A program made the translations under genes and the position numbers. The notes under the pieces are model-generated. The model saw only the letters and a list, made by a program, of their open reading frames with translations, was not told the DNA's origin and made no database searches. 64,000 bases of DNA, taken from the NCBI RefSeq assembly GCF_005860775.1, contig NZ_VCHQ01000005.1:186001-250000 (forward strand), given 5' to 3'. This document shows positions 29,343 to 38,628 of this stretch, piece after piece; positions within the stretch are counted from its first letter, which is position 1; every line of letters begins with the position of its first letter. This stretch comes from Klebsiella indica (GTDB lineage Bacteria; Pseudomonadota; Gammaproteobacteria; Enterobacterales; Enterobacteriaceae).

Positions 29343-29676
29343 CGAATCTGGTCGGTGATAGAGGATAACTCGCCACTGCGTGGCTCGCCCTGCGGGCCGT
29401 TGCTGACGCAACGTTCTCTCGCTTCGCTCGGGTCGAACCTCCTGCCCCCGGAGGTTCTCATCCTCGTTGACTACAGATGCAAAAAAGCCTGCTCGTTGAG
29501 CAGGCTTTTCGAATCTGGTCGGTGATAGAGGATAACTCGCCACTGCGTGGCTCGCCCTGCGGGCCGTTGCTGGCGCAACGTTCTCTCGCTTCGCTCGGGT
29601 CGAACCTCCTGCCCCCGGAGGTTCTCATCCTCGTTGACTACAGATGCAAAAAAGCCTGCTCGTTGAGCAGGCTTTT
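29343..29676 (-). repeat. Two tandem 167-bp units derived from the proK 3' end
   Basis: Unit 1 is 29343-29509 and unit 2 is 29510-29676; I see one difference between them (GCTGACGC versus GCTGGCGC). Each unit holds an exact copy of the last 18 nt of tRNA-Pro including CCA (29349-29366 and 29516-29533), about 115 bp of spacer, and a full terminator hairpin (29481-29509 and 29648-29676). The pattern, tRNA 3' ends repeated downstream of the tRNA, is the arrangement known for the rtT repeats after tyrT in E. coli. It probably arose by unequal crossing-over or slippage. Confidence 0.85.
29648..29676 (-). terminator. Rho-independent terminator of proK
   Basis: The arms GCCTGCTC and GAGCAGGC with a four-base loop are flanked by T/A runs. 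It is the first terminator met by a proK transcript, six bases beyond the tRNA 3' end. Further copies follow at 29481-29509, 29316-29342 and 29112-29140. Confidence 0.88.
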
Positions 29677-29682
29677 CGAATC

Positions 29683-29759
<77 letters not shown>

Positions 29760-29848
29760 AATGCGGGCGCATCTTACTGCTGAGATACACAACCGTCAAT
29801 GCCTTATTATGAAAAAGTCACTCAAGCGGCGAGAAACTCGCCACTCGG

Positions 29849-31537
29849 CTACTGCGTCTTCTCGTCCACGCCGGGAACGTGGCACCAGTTGTTATATTGA
29901 TTAATCCCACCATCCGGCGAAGTATAGCCAAGACAACCCATAATGGTGTCATACAGTTCCACATGACGACGCGGCACCTTCATCGCCGCCTGCTGCTTCA
30001 GACGCGCAAAAGAGGCTGCATGATCAGGCGATTGCAGATACTTATCCGACATCCACACCAGCATCGGGACGCGAAACTGCTCAGGCGGCGCCATTTTACG
30101 CGGCGTACCGTGCAGATGCTCGCGCTCGTTAATTGATTCACCGTGGTCAGCCGCATAGAAGACAATCGCTTTCTTATCCCGCAACTGGTCCAGTACGCTA
30201 ACGATAAAGTGATCCACATAGGTCACGCTGTTATCGTACGAGTTGATCAGTTCTTCTTTTGAACAGGTGTTATCGAGGCCGACGCACTCCGGCTGCCATC
30301 GGGCAAAACTACGCGGATAGCGTTGGGTATAGTTAAAGTGTGACCCCTTGGTATGCAGAATAATCAGGTGTTTACCCCCTGAGTTATTCACCAGACCACG
30401 CTGCAGTTCGTCCACCAGCAGCATATCGTCAACGCTCTTGCCGCGGTTGCGCGGCTCGGCGCCAATCTGCTCTCGATAAGCAATATTGTTAGCCATCGTA
30501 TTGCTGTAGAACCACATCTCACTCTGCATGGCGTACAGATCGCCGGTAAAACCGAGCTGATGCAGAACGGCGAAAACGTTCTGTTCTTTCAGCGTCCGCT
30601 GTGGGTTATCCTCCGCTCCGCCCTGGCGCACAAACATGCAGCGCAGCGACAGCTTTGTCGCGGTATCGCAGGAGTATCCGCGGAAGGCGACCAGGTTTTT
30701 CTCCTGCGCCAGCGCAGGCGTGGTGTCCCGGCTATAGCCCAGAATACCCATATGATCCCAGCGGGTCGTTTCGCCAATGATAAACACCATGTAAGTGTCA
30801 TCAAGCCCCTCAGGCGCGATGTAGGTGAATTTCTTCGCCGGGTTAATCAGGGATTGATTATCAGAAGATTCATCAACCTGTGCCCATGCATATAGCCCCA
30901 GCGCGGAAAGCCAGTTAGACGGCAAATAGGAGTTAGCCACCACTCCGCCATAACTTGGCAAATCCACTTCTGAACTACGCTCTACATTTTTTTGCCGGAC
31001 ATCCAGCAGGCGAATAGGCCCCCAGACCATCAGGCCGGCCAGTATCACAATAGCGACATTTTTCGCCCGCTGGCCCGGAGTGCGGATTTGCCGCAATAGC
31101 GTATAGCGGCAGCGGTTGTTCCAGATAAGCAGCAGAGGCAGCGCGCTCATCAGCACCAGCCAGAGAATCAGATGCCAGCCAATCACCTCTTTGGACAAGT
31201 CGACATCCGTGGTCATCACGGACGCAATAATGCCGTAGCCAATAACAACATTGAGGAAGGTCATGTAATAGCTGGCAGCCGCAGAGAATATAACCACGAT
31301 CGTCGCGAGGATGCGCCATACCCGGCGTCCGAATAGCGACAAAATACGCAGCAGAAAAAAGGTAACCAGCACAGTCGCGATCAGTTCAACTGCACCTGAG
31401 ATGCCTTTCCAGAAGGTAAATTCCTGAACATATCCCCCGAAGCGACGAAAAAATACGGCGGCATTCATAAACCAGCCGATGTACAGCGCGAGCCAGAAAC
31501 TCAGCTTCTGCTGCGTCATCGTTTTAATGTATTTCAT
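29849..31537 (-). CDS. eptB: EptB, Kdo2-lipid A phosphoethanolamine transferase
   Basis: An inner-membrane enzyme that transfers phosphoethanolamine from phosphatidylethanolamine to the outer Kdo of LPS. The 562 residues have an N-terminal membrane domain of about five helices (to about 175) and a periplasmic sulfatase-like domain. The nucleophile is the threonine of GETTRWDHMG. Metal-site motifs ADHGES and HLHGTP, and cysteines for the usual disulfides (CDTA, LRCMF, CVGLDNTC, GCLGYT), are present. E. coli EptB is 563 residues. There it is under sigma-E control and repressed by the sRNA MgrR. A hairpin lies 30 bp before its start (31567-31601). Confidence 0.95.
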   Translation of the reverse strand: MKYIKTMTQQKLSFWLALYIGWFMNAAVFFRRFGGYVQEFTFWKGISGAVELIATVLVTFFLLRILSLFGRRVWRILATIVVIFSAAASYYMTFLNVVIGYGIIASVMTTDVDLSKEVIGWHLILWLVLMSALPLLLIWNNRCRYTLLRQIRTPGQRAKNVAIVILAGLMVWGPIRLLDVRQKNVERSSEVDLPSYGGVVANSYLPSNWLSALGLYAWAQVDESSDNQSLINPAKKFTYIAPEGLDDTYMVFIIGETTRWDHMGILGYSRDTTPALAQEKNLVAFRGYSCDTATKLSLRCMFVRQGGAEDNPQRTLKEQNVFAVLHQLGFTGDLYAMQSEMWFYSNTMANNIAYREQIGAEPRNRGKSVDDMLLVDELQRGLVNNSGGKHLIILHTKGSHFNYTQRYPRSFARWQPECVGLDNTCSKEELINSYDNSVTYVDHFIVSVLDQLRDKKAIVFYAADHGESINEREHLHGTPRKMAPPEQFRVPMLVWMSDKYLQSPDHAASFARLKQQAAMKVPRRHVELYDTIMGCLGYTSPDGGINQYNNWCHVPGVDEKTQ

Positions 31538-31566
31538 GCAAGCAAACCTGAAAAATGAAGAAATAA

Positions 31567-31601
31567 AACCTGCTGACTTAACCGAGATAAGTCAGCAGGT
31601 T
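31567..31601 (-). terminator. Terminator-like hairpin in the eptB leader
   Basis: AACCTGCTGACTT and AAGTCAGCAGGTT form a 13-bp perfect stem with a nine-base loop. On the minus strand it is followed by TTATTTCTTC. It lies only 30 nt before the eptB start, so any promoter must be upstream of it or start within it. It could end yhjX transcripts or act as a leader structure on eptB mRNA. Confidence 0.6.
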
Positions 31602-31615
31602 AATAAAGCGCGTTT

Positions 31616-31765
31616 GTACCCATCTTACTTCAAGCGGCCTCTTTGTTGGCTGCCAGCAATAACCCGACCAATACCCGGCCTCGTCCTGACAGGCGCTCAC
31701 CTGCCAGAGCACACCCGGAGACGCCTAGGTTGCCGCATCGATGAAACTTGAATGATGTTGTGTAT
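31616..31765. repeat. Degenerate ERIC-like element
   Basis: About 150 bp with ERIC-type ends in inverted form: GTACCCATCTTACTTCAAG at one side and ACTTGAATGATGTTGTGTAT at the other. The interior has lost most of the ERIC core, so this is an old or rearranged copy. Confidence 0.55.
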
Positions 31766-31841
31766 CGTCTGTGATAAGAAACGTCGACAAAGCGCGCTAA
31801 GTAGACCACAGCGGAAGGGAAAAGTATCAGGGAGGAATGTG

Positions 31842-31876
31842 ATCCAACCAAACATTTACAAAACATTTGGTTGGAT
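31842..31876. repeat. 35-bp inverted repeat next to yhjX
   Basis: ATCCAACCAAA and TTTGGTTGGAT are perfect 11-base arms around a 13-base AT-rich centre, 53 bp beyond the yhjX stop. There is no T-tract on either side. It could be a protein-binding palindrome or a 3'-end structure. Confidence 0.55.
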
Positions 31877-31929
31877 AGACTCGGTTAGATTAGGTAATGA
31901 ATTCACGCTCCCGCCAGGGGAGATGCGGT

Positions 31930-33132
31930 TCAGGCATGGGCCTGATGGTAAATTTCACTTTTCGGCTGACGAATGGTGGTCGACAGCGCCAGAGAAAGAA
32001 TCAGCAGCGCAAAGATAACGCAGAAGGTCACGTAGAAACCGCCAAACAGTGAGGCAATCAGCGAGCCGCAAATGCTGCCGATACCAAAGCCGAGATAAAT
32101 CACGCCGTAGTTTTTCGCCAGATTATTAAGACCAAAGAATTCGCTGACCAGCGACGGGAAGACGGTAATCGTTCCGCCGAAGTTAAACGCGACACAGGCA
32201 ATCGCTGCGAAGAAGGTGGCTGCATTCAGCGGCGCGAACAGCAGCGCCGCCATACCGATAAGCGACACAACCTGGCCGATAGTAATGACCCGGATACGCG
32301 ACATTTTATCGGACAGGATACCCAGCACCAGACGGCCGCTAAGGTTCGCGATGGAAATCACCGTAACCGCGTTTGCCGCCGTCGCCACATCAAGGTGCAC
32401 CATCCCCTGGGCAATATCTTTCGCGACGCCAATAACGTACAGGCCGCTCATACAGGCAGTCAGGAACATGACCGCCAGCATCCAGTACTGCGGTTTACGC
32501 ATTGATTCAGCGAGGGTAAAGTCGTTTTCAACCACCCCATTGCTTGCCGTCACGGTATGATTCGGCGCATCTTTCATCAGCGTTGCGCCAAACACAATCA
32601 TCACCAGCACGATAGCGCCCCAGATAATAAAGGTTTTCTCCAGGCCGACCGTCGCCAGCAGATGGGAATCTATAAATTTAAAACCAAGGCTGCCAAGGCC
32701 ATACGCGCCGATGGAAAAAGCCGAAATCAACCCCTTACGTTCCGGGAACCATTTTACGCAGTTCGACAGCGTCAGCAGATAACCGGCACCGTCGGCAAGC
32801 CCCACCAGCACGCCCGCACTCAGCCACAGCATCAACAGGCTACTGGCATGGGCGGTGAGGAAGAACCCGAGCCCCAGCAGAATACCGGACGCCATAGTGA
32901 CGCGTCTGACGCCGAAACGCTCCTGCAATTTACCGGCAACGGATGAGGAAAGCGCCAGACCGAGGCTTAACAGACCAAATGAAAAAGCTACCTGACTGAC
33001 CGGTTCATTTAACCTGGCGGAAAGCGAACTATTGAACAAACTCCATGTATAAACCGATCCCAACGCGAATTGGGTAATGATAGTGCCTATCAGCGTGAGC
33101 CAGCGGGTGTATTGACGGTTTGCAGCGTTCAT
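31930..33132 (-). CDS. yhjX: YhjX, MFS transporter of the oxalate:formate antiporter family
   Basis: A 400-residue, 12-helix carrier almost identical to E. coli YhjX (about 402 residues), including GSVYTWSLFN in helix 1 and KLQERFGVRRVTMASG in loop 2-3. In E. coli yhjX is the main target of the YpdA/YpdB two-component system and is strongly induced by extracellular pyruvate; a role in pyruvate export or uptake has been suggested. A YpdB-type tandem box lies 90-120 bp before this start (33223-33253), supporting the same control here. The C-terminal tail differs from E. coli. The neighbouring gene yhjY of E. coli is absent. Confidence 0.94.
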   Translation of the reverse strand: MNAANRQYTRWLTLIGTIITQFALGSVYTWSLFNSSLSARLNEPVSQVAFSFGLLSLGLALSSSVAGKLQERFGVRRVTMASGILLGLGFFLTAHASSLLMLWLSAGVLVGLADGAGYLLTLSNCVKWFPERKGLISAFSIGAYGLGSLGFKFIDSHLLATVGLEKTFIIWGAIVLVMIVFGATLMKDAPNHTVTASNGVVENDFTLAESMRKPQYWMLAVMFLTACMSGLYVIGVAKDIAQGMVHLDVATAANAVTVISIANLSGRLVLGILSDKMSRIRVITIGQVVSLIGMAALLFAPLNAATFFAAIACVAFNFGGTITVFPSLVSEFFGLNNLAKNYGVIYLGFGIGSICGSLIASLFGGFYVTFCVIFALLILSLALSTTIRQPKSEIYHQAHA

Positions 33133-33222
33133 AGCAGTTGTCCTGAATAATTAACTGCGGCCACAATAACGAAATCCCCTATAAGCCAGGGGGAAAAAGG
33201 CATGAACTGCCGCCTCCGGGGA

Positions 33223-33253
33223 ATGAAATGCACTAAAGGCGGAATGAATGGCA
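33223..33253 (-). promoter_or_regulatory. YpdB (PyrR)-type tandem operator upstream of yhjX
   Basis: On the minus strand TGCCATTCAT and TGCATTTCAT are separated by exactly 11 bases. The known E. coli YpdB site at yhjX is two GGCATTTCAT direct repeats with 11-base spacing. Sequence, spacing, strand and gene all agree. Confidence 0.8.
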
Positions 33254-33828
33254 TTGAAAAACATCCATGCCTTCTTTACCTTCCAAAAAAGTTAGTGCTC
33301 ACTATCATCATAATATGTGTCATCACTGTGATCACAAAGTAAAATAAACATATCAGATATGCTACAGATAGCCTCCATAATGCGCGTAGCCGCGCTATAC
33401 GGTTAACGGCTTTTCACCATGCTTACGCTGGCAGTGAAGGCAAGTCAGAAGGCGATGCCTTTATTGCCAGACGCATTTATCTGCTGCACACGGGTAGCTT
33501 ACTCGCGCGGTTGGTGATCGCTATCCCATGTATCGTGTTCCGGAGTATTACTTTTTCTGTCGATAGCGATATATTCCTGTTGTCAGGCATTGGCACTGAT
33601 TACGCCCGACACCTGAATGGATACGTCGCCGGGCTCAGGCTCCCCGAAGATCATCACATTTCTTTATTATCACTATAGCGGCGTCCAAAAGAGTCCGGAC
33701 AGCAAGATTGCGCTGTTTTCGAGGGGGGGTGGACGAGCCCTGTTTTGGGAATAATCCCCCCGATATAACGATTTATCTGTATCCTGCAGAGGAAATGAAC
33801 AGATAGGTTTTAAAAAAGGGAGAGGCAC
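33254..33828. other. yhjX-tag interval, no assigned gene
   Basis: E. coli has yhjY here; I find no trace of it. On the plus strand an open frame of about 110 codons (roughly 33343-33680) lacks an ATG or ribosome site and resembles nothing I know. An AT-rich part near 33290-33370 may hold promoters. Confidence 0.5.
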
Positions 33829-34410
33829 ATGCAACGTTGCGGATGGGTCAGCCAGGATCCTTTATATATTGAGTACCACGATAGCGAGTGGGGCGTTGCT
33901 GAAAAGGACTCTCGTAAACTGTTTGAAATGATTTGCCTTGAGGGCCAGCAGGCCGGATTATCGTGGATCACCGTGCTGAAAAAACGTGAAAATTACCGCC
34001 GTGCTTTTCACCACTTTGATCCGGTTCGCGTCGCGTCCATGGGCGAAGAGGACATTGAACGTCTGGTTCTGGATAGCGGGATTATTCGCCACCGCGGTAA
34101 AATTCAGGCCATCATCGGCAACGCACGGGCCTTTCTGGCCATGGAGGAAAACGGCGAGCCTTTCGCTGATTTTGTCTGGTCCTTCGTCGACAATCATCCG
34201 CAGATCACGGCCGCCGCCACGCTTGCCGAAATTCCGGCAACGACCCCGGCTTCTGATGCGCTGTCAAAAGCGCTGAAAAAACGCGGATTTAAGTTCGTCG
34301 GCTCAACTATCTGCTACTCCTTTATGCAGGCCTGCGGCCTGGTCAACGACCATGTTACCGGCTGCTTCTGTCACCCCGGAGGTCAGGATGATCCGCTACC
34401 GGGACAGTAA
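33829..34410 (+). CDS. tag: Tag, 3-methyladenine DNA glycosylase I
   Basis: This constitutive base-excision repair glycosylase removes 3-methyladenine from DNA. The 193 residues are slightly longer than E. coli Tag (187) because of a changed tail after the zinc site. The zinc ligands Cys4 and His17 (RCGWVSQDPLYIEYHD) and the C-terminal His and Cys in VNDHVTGC are present. The substrate pocket is marked by EWGV, LEGQQAGLSW and the helix LKKRENYR. GGGAGAGGCAC precedes the ATG. The last 23 bases overlap yiaC, so the two genes form an operon. Confidence 0.96.
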   Translation: MQRCGWVSQDPLYIEYHDSEWGVAEKDSRKLFEMICLEGQQAGLSWITVLKKRENYRRAFHHFDPVRVASMGEEDIERLVLDSGIIRHRGKIQAIIGNARAFLAMEENGEPFADFVWSFVDNHPQITAAATLAEIPATTPASDALSKALKKRGFKFVGSTICYSFMQACGLVNDHVTGCFCHPGGQDDPLPGQ

Positions 34411-34834
34411 CGAAGGCGACTCGCTGCTCGCGCTTTGGCTGAAAAGTACAATTCACGCACATCCATTTATTGATGAGCGCTACTGGCATGACAGCATCGC
34501 TGTGGTTCGCGATGTTTATCTGCCCACCGCCTGTACCTGGGTATGGGAACAGAACGGCGAACTGAAGGGCTTTATCAGCGTGATGGAGTCACGCTTTATC
34601 GGCGCGCTGTTCGTCGCGCCGGATGCCATCAGGCAGGGGATCGGCAGCGCGCTCATCAACGAAGTCAAAAAGCACTACGCCTGGCTCAGCCTGGAGGTGT
34701 ACCAGAAAAACGTCCGGGCGGTAAATTTCTACCATGCGCAGGGCTTTCGCATTGAAGACTGCGCATGGCAGGATGAAACCCAGCATCCAACCTGGATTAT
34801 GCACTGGTCGGCGGATCAAACGCCGTCAGCGTAA
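34388..34834 (+). CDS. yiaC: YiaC, GNAT N-acetyltransferase
   Basis: A 148-residue GNAT protein (E. coli YiaC has 146). In E. coli YiaC acetylates lysine side chains of proteins. The acetyl-CoA loop reads [15 protein letters not shown] (the R/QxxGxG/A motif) and the C-terminal motif [19 protein letters not shown] is conserved. The start at 34388 has a perfect GGAGGTCAGG in front and lies inside the end of tag; a longer frame from 34352 has no ribosome site. Its 3' end overlaps the convergent bisC gene by 38 bp, so the two transcripts are antisense to each other there. Confidence 0.92.
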   Translation: MIRYRDSNEGDSLLALWLKSTIHAHPFIDERYWHDSIAVVRDVYLPTACTWVWEQNGELKGFISVMESRFIGALFVAPDAIRQGIGSALINEVKKHYAWLSLEVYQKNVRAVNFYHAQGFRIEDCAWQDETQHPTWIMHWSADQTPSA

Positions 34835-37127
34835 GCTCAGGCCCGGTATATTTCTCCAGCCACGCTAACGCCGTATTTCCGGCGCAACCATTACCGAGCC
34901 GCGATGTCGGGATATCTTTGGTCAGCACGTTCACCGCGCCGTTTTTACAGATACCTGACTGAGCATCGAGATCGGGCCACGCGCCTTCATGCAGACAGAT
35001 AACCCCGGGACGGATACCGTCGGTCACCACTGCACCAGCCAGCACCTGACCGCGTGAATTCCACACCCGCACCAGATCGCCATCGGCGATATTACGCGCG
35101 CTCGCATCCTGCGAATGGATGATTAACGGTTCGCGATCCGCCACTGCGTACTGCGCGCGCAGCGACGTAGGGTTAAGCTGACTATGAAGACGATGAGCCG
35201 GATGCGCTGAAAGCAGTTGCAGTTGCCCCTCCTGCGCATTGCCATGCCACTCATCCGGCTCCAGCCACATCGGATGCGGCGGACAGTCCGGATAAGCAAA
35301 GCTGGCGATGGTCGGCGAATGAATTTCAATTTTACCGCTGGCGGTTTTCAACGGGTTCGCCTGTGGATCGTCGCGAAAGGCAGCGAAGCGGACGAAACGC
35401 GCGTTTTCCGGGTTTTCCGGCATTTCAATCAGCTTATTCGCCTGCCAGAACTGCGCGAATGGCGGCAGCGTCACCTGCTGAGCGGCCCCCCGCTGGGTGG
35501 CAATCTGGTAGAACGTCTCCAGCCACTGCAGATCGTTTTTACCTTCCGTAAAGCGCTCCCGACCACCCGTTTCCCAGCGTTCGCTGAGGTCAGCAAAAAC
35601 ATCAAAATCATCGCGCGCTTCATCGCGCGGTGCCACCACGCGCTTCATCGGTACCAGATGCTGGTTGCTGTAATCGCCGGTCATGGTCATATCATTGCGT
35701 TCAAACGAGGTGGTCGCGGGCAACACGATGTCGGCATGGCGCGCCGCCGCAGTCCAGAAGCATTCGGAAATAACGATAAGCTCCGGCTTCTGCCAGGCGC
35801 GGATCAGCCGGTTGGTGTCCTGATGATGGGTAAAGTTGGCACCGCCCGCCCACCAGATAAAGCGGATATCGGGGAAATGCCGTTCCATACCGTTATGCTG
35901 ATAAGCCGCGCCGGGGTTTTCCAGCGCTTCAACGATGCGTGCTACCGGAATTTTTTCTACCGCATCGGTGCCTCCCGCCACGCAGCCCTGCATGGAAGCC
36001 AGCACCGCCGCACGGCGCGTCGGGTTGCCGCCGTTAGCAAAATGGTAGGAAAGGCCAAAACCCCCGCCCTTAGTGCCTATCTGACCTAGCATCGCGGCAA
36101 GGGTCACCAGCATCCAGTGTTTCTGCTCGCCGAACTGCTGGCGCTGCATACCCCAACCGGACATCAACATTGTCGTATTTTCGTGGAATAGTTGTGCCAG
36201 TTCGCGGATTTTATCCGCATTTACCCCGCAGATTTCCGCAGCCCATTCTGCGGTTTTTGGCGTGCCGTCGCTTTCTCCTTTGAGATAGCGGGCAAAAATC
36301 CCGTAGCCACTGGTACAGCGAGCCAGGAATTCATCGTCCTGCCAGCCGTTTTCCACCAGCGTATGGGCGATGCCGAGCATTAAGGCCACGTCAGTGCCCA
36401 TATGCGGAGCGATCCACTCTGCCGCATCGCCAAAGAATGCCATGGTTTCCGATCGCATCGGATCGATGCAGATCACGCGCTTTCCGCTCTGACGCAGACG
36501 ATCAAACCACGGGATCCCCTGCTCATCGGACGCATTCCAGGCGATTTTCAGCGTGTTTAGCGGATTCGCGCTCCACAACACCACTACATCGCTATGTTCC
36601 AGCACCAACGGCCAGCTGGTCTGCTGCTGGTAGACCTCATTGCCACCCACCACATACGGCATAATCGCCTGCGCCGCGCCGGTGGAATAATCGCCCAGAT
36701 GCCCGGTATATCCGCCCGCCAGGCTCATATAGCGCTGGAGCAGCGTCGCCGCTTTATGCAATACGCCGTTGGAACGCCAACCGTAGGACCCCGCGAAGAT
36801 CGACGACGGGCCATAACTGTCACGAATACGCCGATGCTGAACATTAATCAGGTCCATTGCCTGCGCCCAGCTCACCCGCACGAACGCATCCTGGCCGCGC
36901 ACGCCCTGCGGGCTATCCGGCGAGGCAAGAAATCCCTTACGTACCATCGGATAGCGTACGCGCGTTTTACTGTGTACCTGATCGCGCACTGCGGTTTGCA
37001 GGGAGTTAGTGAAAGGCGTATCAATCGCGCCACGGGATGAGATGACGTTTTCACCATCCGTTTCGACCAGCATTGGCCCCCAGTGGGCGGCGGTCAGGAT
37101 GGTTTTGGTGGCAGATGAAATTGACAA
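34797..37127 (-). CDS. bisC: BisC, biotin sulfoxide reductase
   Basis: A cytoplasmic molybdopterin enzyme of the DMSO reductase family that reduces biotin-d-sulfoxide and methionine-(S)-sulfoxide. The 776 residues match E. coli BisC (777). There is no Tat signal peptide, so it stays in the cytosol. The molybdenum-ligand serine is in [16 protein letters not shown], and cofactor-binding segments [20 protein letters not shown] and [11 protein letters not shown] follow. The C-terminal molydopterin dinucleotide domain is intact ([18 protein letters not shown]). It is divergent from the ptxS-like gene across a 375-bp gap. Confidence 0.95.
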   Translation of the reverse strand: MSISSATKTILTAAHWGPMLVETDGENVISSRGAIDTPFTNSLQTAVRDQVHSKTRVRYPMVRKGFLASPDSPQGVRGQDAFVRVSWAQAMDLINVQHRRIRDSYGPSSIFAGSYGWRSNGVLHKAATLLQRYMSLAGGYTGHLGDYSTGAAQAIMPYVVGGNEVYQQQTSWPLVLEHSDVVVLWSANPLNTLKIAWNASDEQGIPWFDRLRQSGKRVICIDPMRSETMAFFGDAAEWIAPHMGTDVALMLGIAHTLVENGWQDDEFLARCTSGYGIFARYLKGESDGTPKTAEWAAEICGVNADKIRELAQLFHENTTMLMSGWGMQRQQFGEQKHWMLVTLAAMLGQIGTKGGGFGLSYHFANGGNPTRRAAVLASMQGCVAGGTDAVEKIPVARIVEALENPGAAYQHNGMERHFPDIRFIWWAGGANFTHHQDTNRLIRAWQKPELIVISECFWTAAARHADIVLPATTSFERNDMTMTGDYSNQHLVPMKRVVAPRDEARDDFDVFADLSERWETGGRERFTEGKNDLQWLETFYQIATQRGAAQQVTLPPFAQFWQANKLIEMPENPENARFVRFAAFRDDPQANPLKTASGKIEIHSPTIASFAYPDCPPHPMWLEPDEWHGNAQEGQLQLLSAHPAHRLHSQLNPTSLRAQYAVADREPLIIHSQDASARNIADGDLVRVWNSRGQVLAGAVVTDGIRPGVICLHEGAWPDLDAQSGICKNGAVNVLTKDIPTSRLGNGCAGNTALAWLEKYTGPELTLTAFDPPTSA

Positions 37128-37502
37128 AGCAGGCTCCTGGTCAGCGATAGCAGGTGTGGTGACGGCCTGTTATTAAGCCGTTCAATAGTATTTACAAATT
37201 GAGATGCGCTCTGCGGAATTTTCTCCGTCTTCGGACAACATAATCAACTGTCGTGGTTGCTGTGGCAAAGAATAAAAATAATTAAGGAAAGAAGCGAACG
37301 CATAATGGCGGGTTTCAGCACAATGCCGGACGCCAGGGGAATGGGCGAAACGTCCTCCTGGCCATTCACTCACAGCGGAGATGACAAGCACCTTTCATAT
37401 TAACCGTGAACGGTACAGGCCACTGAACAGAACCAGGCAAAATGCTTGATATAGCGGATTTTCGCGCTAAGGTGTGTGCAGATTTCAGCAAAGGAAGCCA
37501 CC
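37128..37502. promoter_or_regulatory. Divergent promoter region between bisC and the ptxS-like gene
   Basis: No gene is seen. A short palindrome ACCGT-GA-ACGGT lies at about 37403-37414, roughly 90 bp before the regulator start, and may be an operator. The remainder is AT-rich toward bisC. Confidence 0.4.
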
Positions 37503-38519
37503 ATGGCGAAAGCGGCGCGAGCAACCATTAGCGATGTGGCGAAAGCCGCAAAAACCGGCAAAACCAGCATTTCACGCTATCTGAACGGCGAAAAACATCT
37601 GCTTTCCGACGATCTGCTGGGGCGGATTGAAAAAGCCATCGCCGAGCTTGATTATCGCCCCAGCCTGATGGCCCGCGGCCTGAAGCATGGCCGTACCCGG
37701 CTGATTGGCCTGATTATCGCCGATATCACCAACCCCTACTCCGTCAATGTGCTCAGCGGCATCGAGGCCGCCTGCCGTGATAAAGGCTTCACGCTGCTGG
37801 TGTGTAATACCAACAACGAAGTGGACCAGGAGCTTCACTATCTCGACCTCCTGCGCAGCTATCAGGTGGAAGGGATTGTGGTCAACGCGGTGGGAATGCG
37901 CGAAGACGGGCTTAACCGCCTGCAGCAGTCGGCGCTGCCGATGGTGCTTATCGACCGCAAAATTCCTGAATTCGCCTGCGATGTCGTCGGTCTCGATAAC
38001 ACCCAGGCCGCGACCACCGCCACCGAACATCTGGTGGAAAAAGGCTTTGAAGCATTGTTGTTCCTCAGCGAGCCGCTCGGCTCGGTCAATACCCGCCGCG
38101 AGCGCCTGAACGCCTTTCATCAGACGCTCCGCCACCATGCCGATATTGTCGCGGAAAACGCCGAAGTACCGCTGAACGATAGCGCGATGCTGGATGACGT
38201 CCTGCGTCATTTCCACTCCCACCATCGTGGGATGCGTAAAGCGGTGATTTCCGCTAATGGGGCGCTGACCCTGCAGGTCGCGCGCGCCCTGAAGCGCGTT
38301 GGCCTGATTTGGGGCAGCGATATCGGGCTGCTGGGTTTCGATGAGCTGGAGTGGGCCGAGCTGGCGGGCGTGGGGATTACGACACTTAAGCAACCCACCT
38401 GGCAGATTGGTTTCGCCGCTATCGAGCAGGTCGTGCGGCGGATTAACGGCAGTAACGACCCGGTCTGTGAACGGGTGTTTTCCGGTGAACTCATCGTCAG
38501 GGGCTCCACCTCCCGCTAA
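37503..38519 (+). CDS. ptxS: LacI-family repressor, probable PtxS-type 2-ketogluconate regulator
   Basis: 338 residues with an N-terminal LacI helix-turn-helix (ISDVAKAAKTGKTSISRYLNG) and a hinge helix, then a periplasmic-binding-like effector domain (GLIIADITNPYSVNVLSGIE). The next four genes form the same set, in the same order, as the Pseudomonas kguE-K-T-D operon, which is controlled by the LacI-family protein PtxS with 2-ketogluconate as effector. A PtxS-like palindrome stands before kguE (38568-38581). I chose ATG at 37503 behind AAGGAAG rather than an in-frame start nine codons upstream. The LacI family is certain; the specificity is inferred. Confidence 0.75.
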   Translation: MAKAARATISDVAKAAKTGKTSISRYLNGEKHLLSDDLLGRIEKAIAELDYRPSLMARGLKHGRTRLIGLIIADITNPYSVNVLSGIEAACRDKGFTLLVCNTNNEVDQELHYLDLLRSYQVEGIVVNAVGMREDGLNRLQQSALPMVLIDRKIPEFACDVVGLDNTQAATTATEHLVEKGFEALLFLSEPLGSVNTRRERLNAFHQTLRHHADIVAENAEVPLNDSAMLDDVLRHFHSHHRGMRKAVISANGALTLQVARALKRVGLIWGSDIGLLGFDELEWAELAGVGITTLKQPTWQIGFAAIEQVVRRINGSNDPVCERVFSGELIVRGSTSR

Positions 38520-38567
38520 CGATCCTTCGTGATGGCGATCATAAATTAGACATACTGACCTTTTCTT

Positions 38568-38581
38568 TGGAACCGGTACCA
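38568..38581 (+). promoter_or_regulatory. Candidate PtxS operator before kguE
   Basis: TGGAACCGGTACCA matches the Pseudomonas PtxS palindrome TGAAACCGGTTTCA at 11 of 14 bases, with the central AACCGGT intact. It lies 48 bp before kguE, directly after the regulator gene. Confidence 0.55.
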
Positions 38582-38628
38582 TCTAGCGTAATAAATAACG
38601 CATCAGATAACCGCCGGGAGTTTATGGA

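Noticed and set aside
29349-29533. Possible additional tRNA genes in the array
   Set aside because: Only the last 18 nt of tRNA-Pro are present in each unit; no acceptor 5' half, D-arm or anticodon arm precedes them.
29112-29676. Regularly spaced hairpins considered as a CRISPR array
   Set aside because: The repeated unit is a tRNA 3' end plus terminator with nearly identical spacers, and no cas genes are nearby.
33315-33345. TGTGATCACA considered as a CRP site
   Set aside because: The half sites lack the six-base spacer of the CRP consensus, and no nearby promoter is evident.
37572-38582. Minus-strand open frame of 336 codons opposite the LacI-type gene
   Set aside because: Antisense shadow of a clear helix-turn-helix repressor gene; no supported start or domain.
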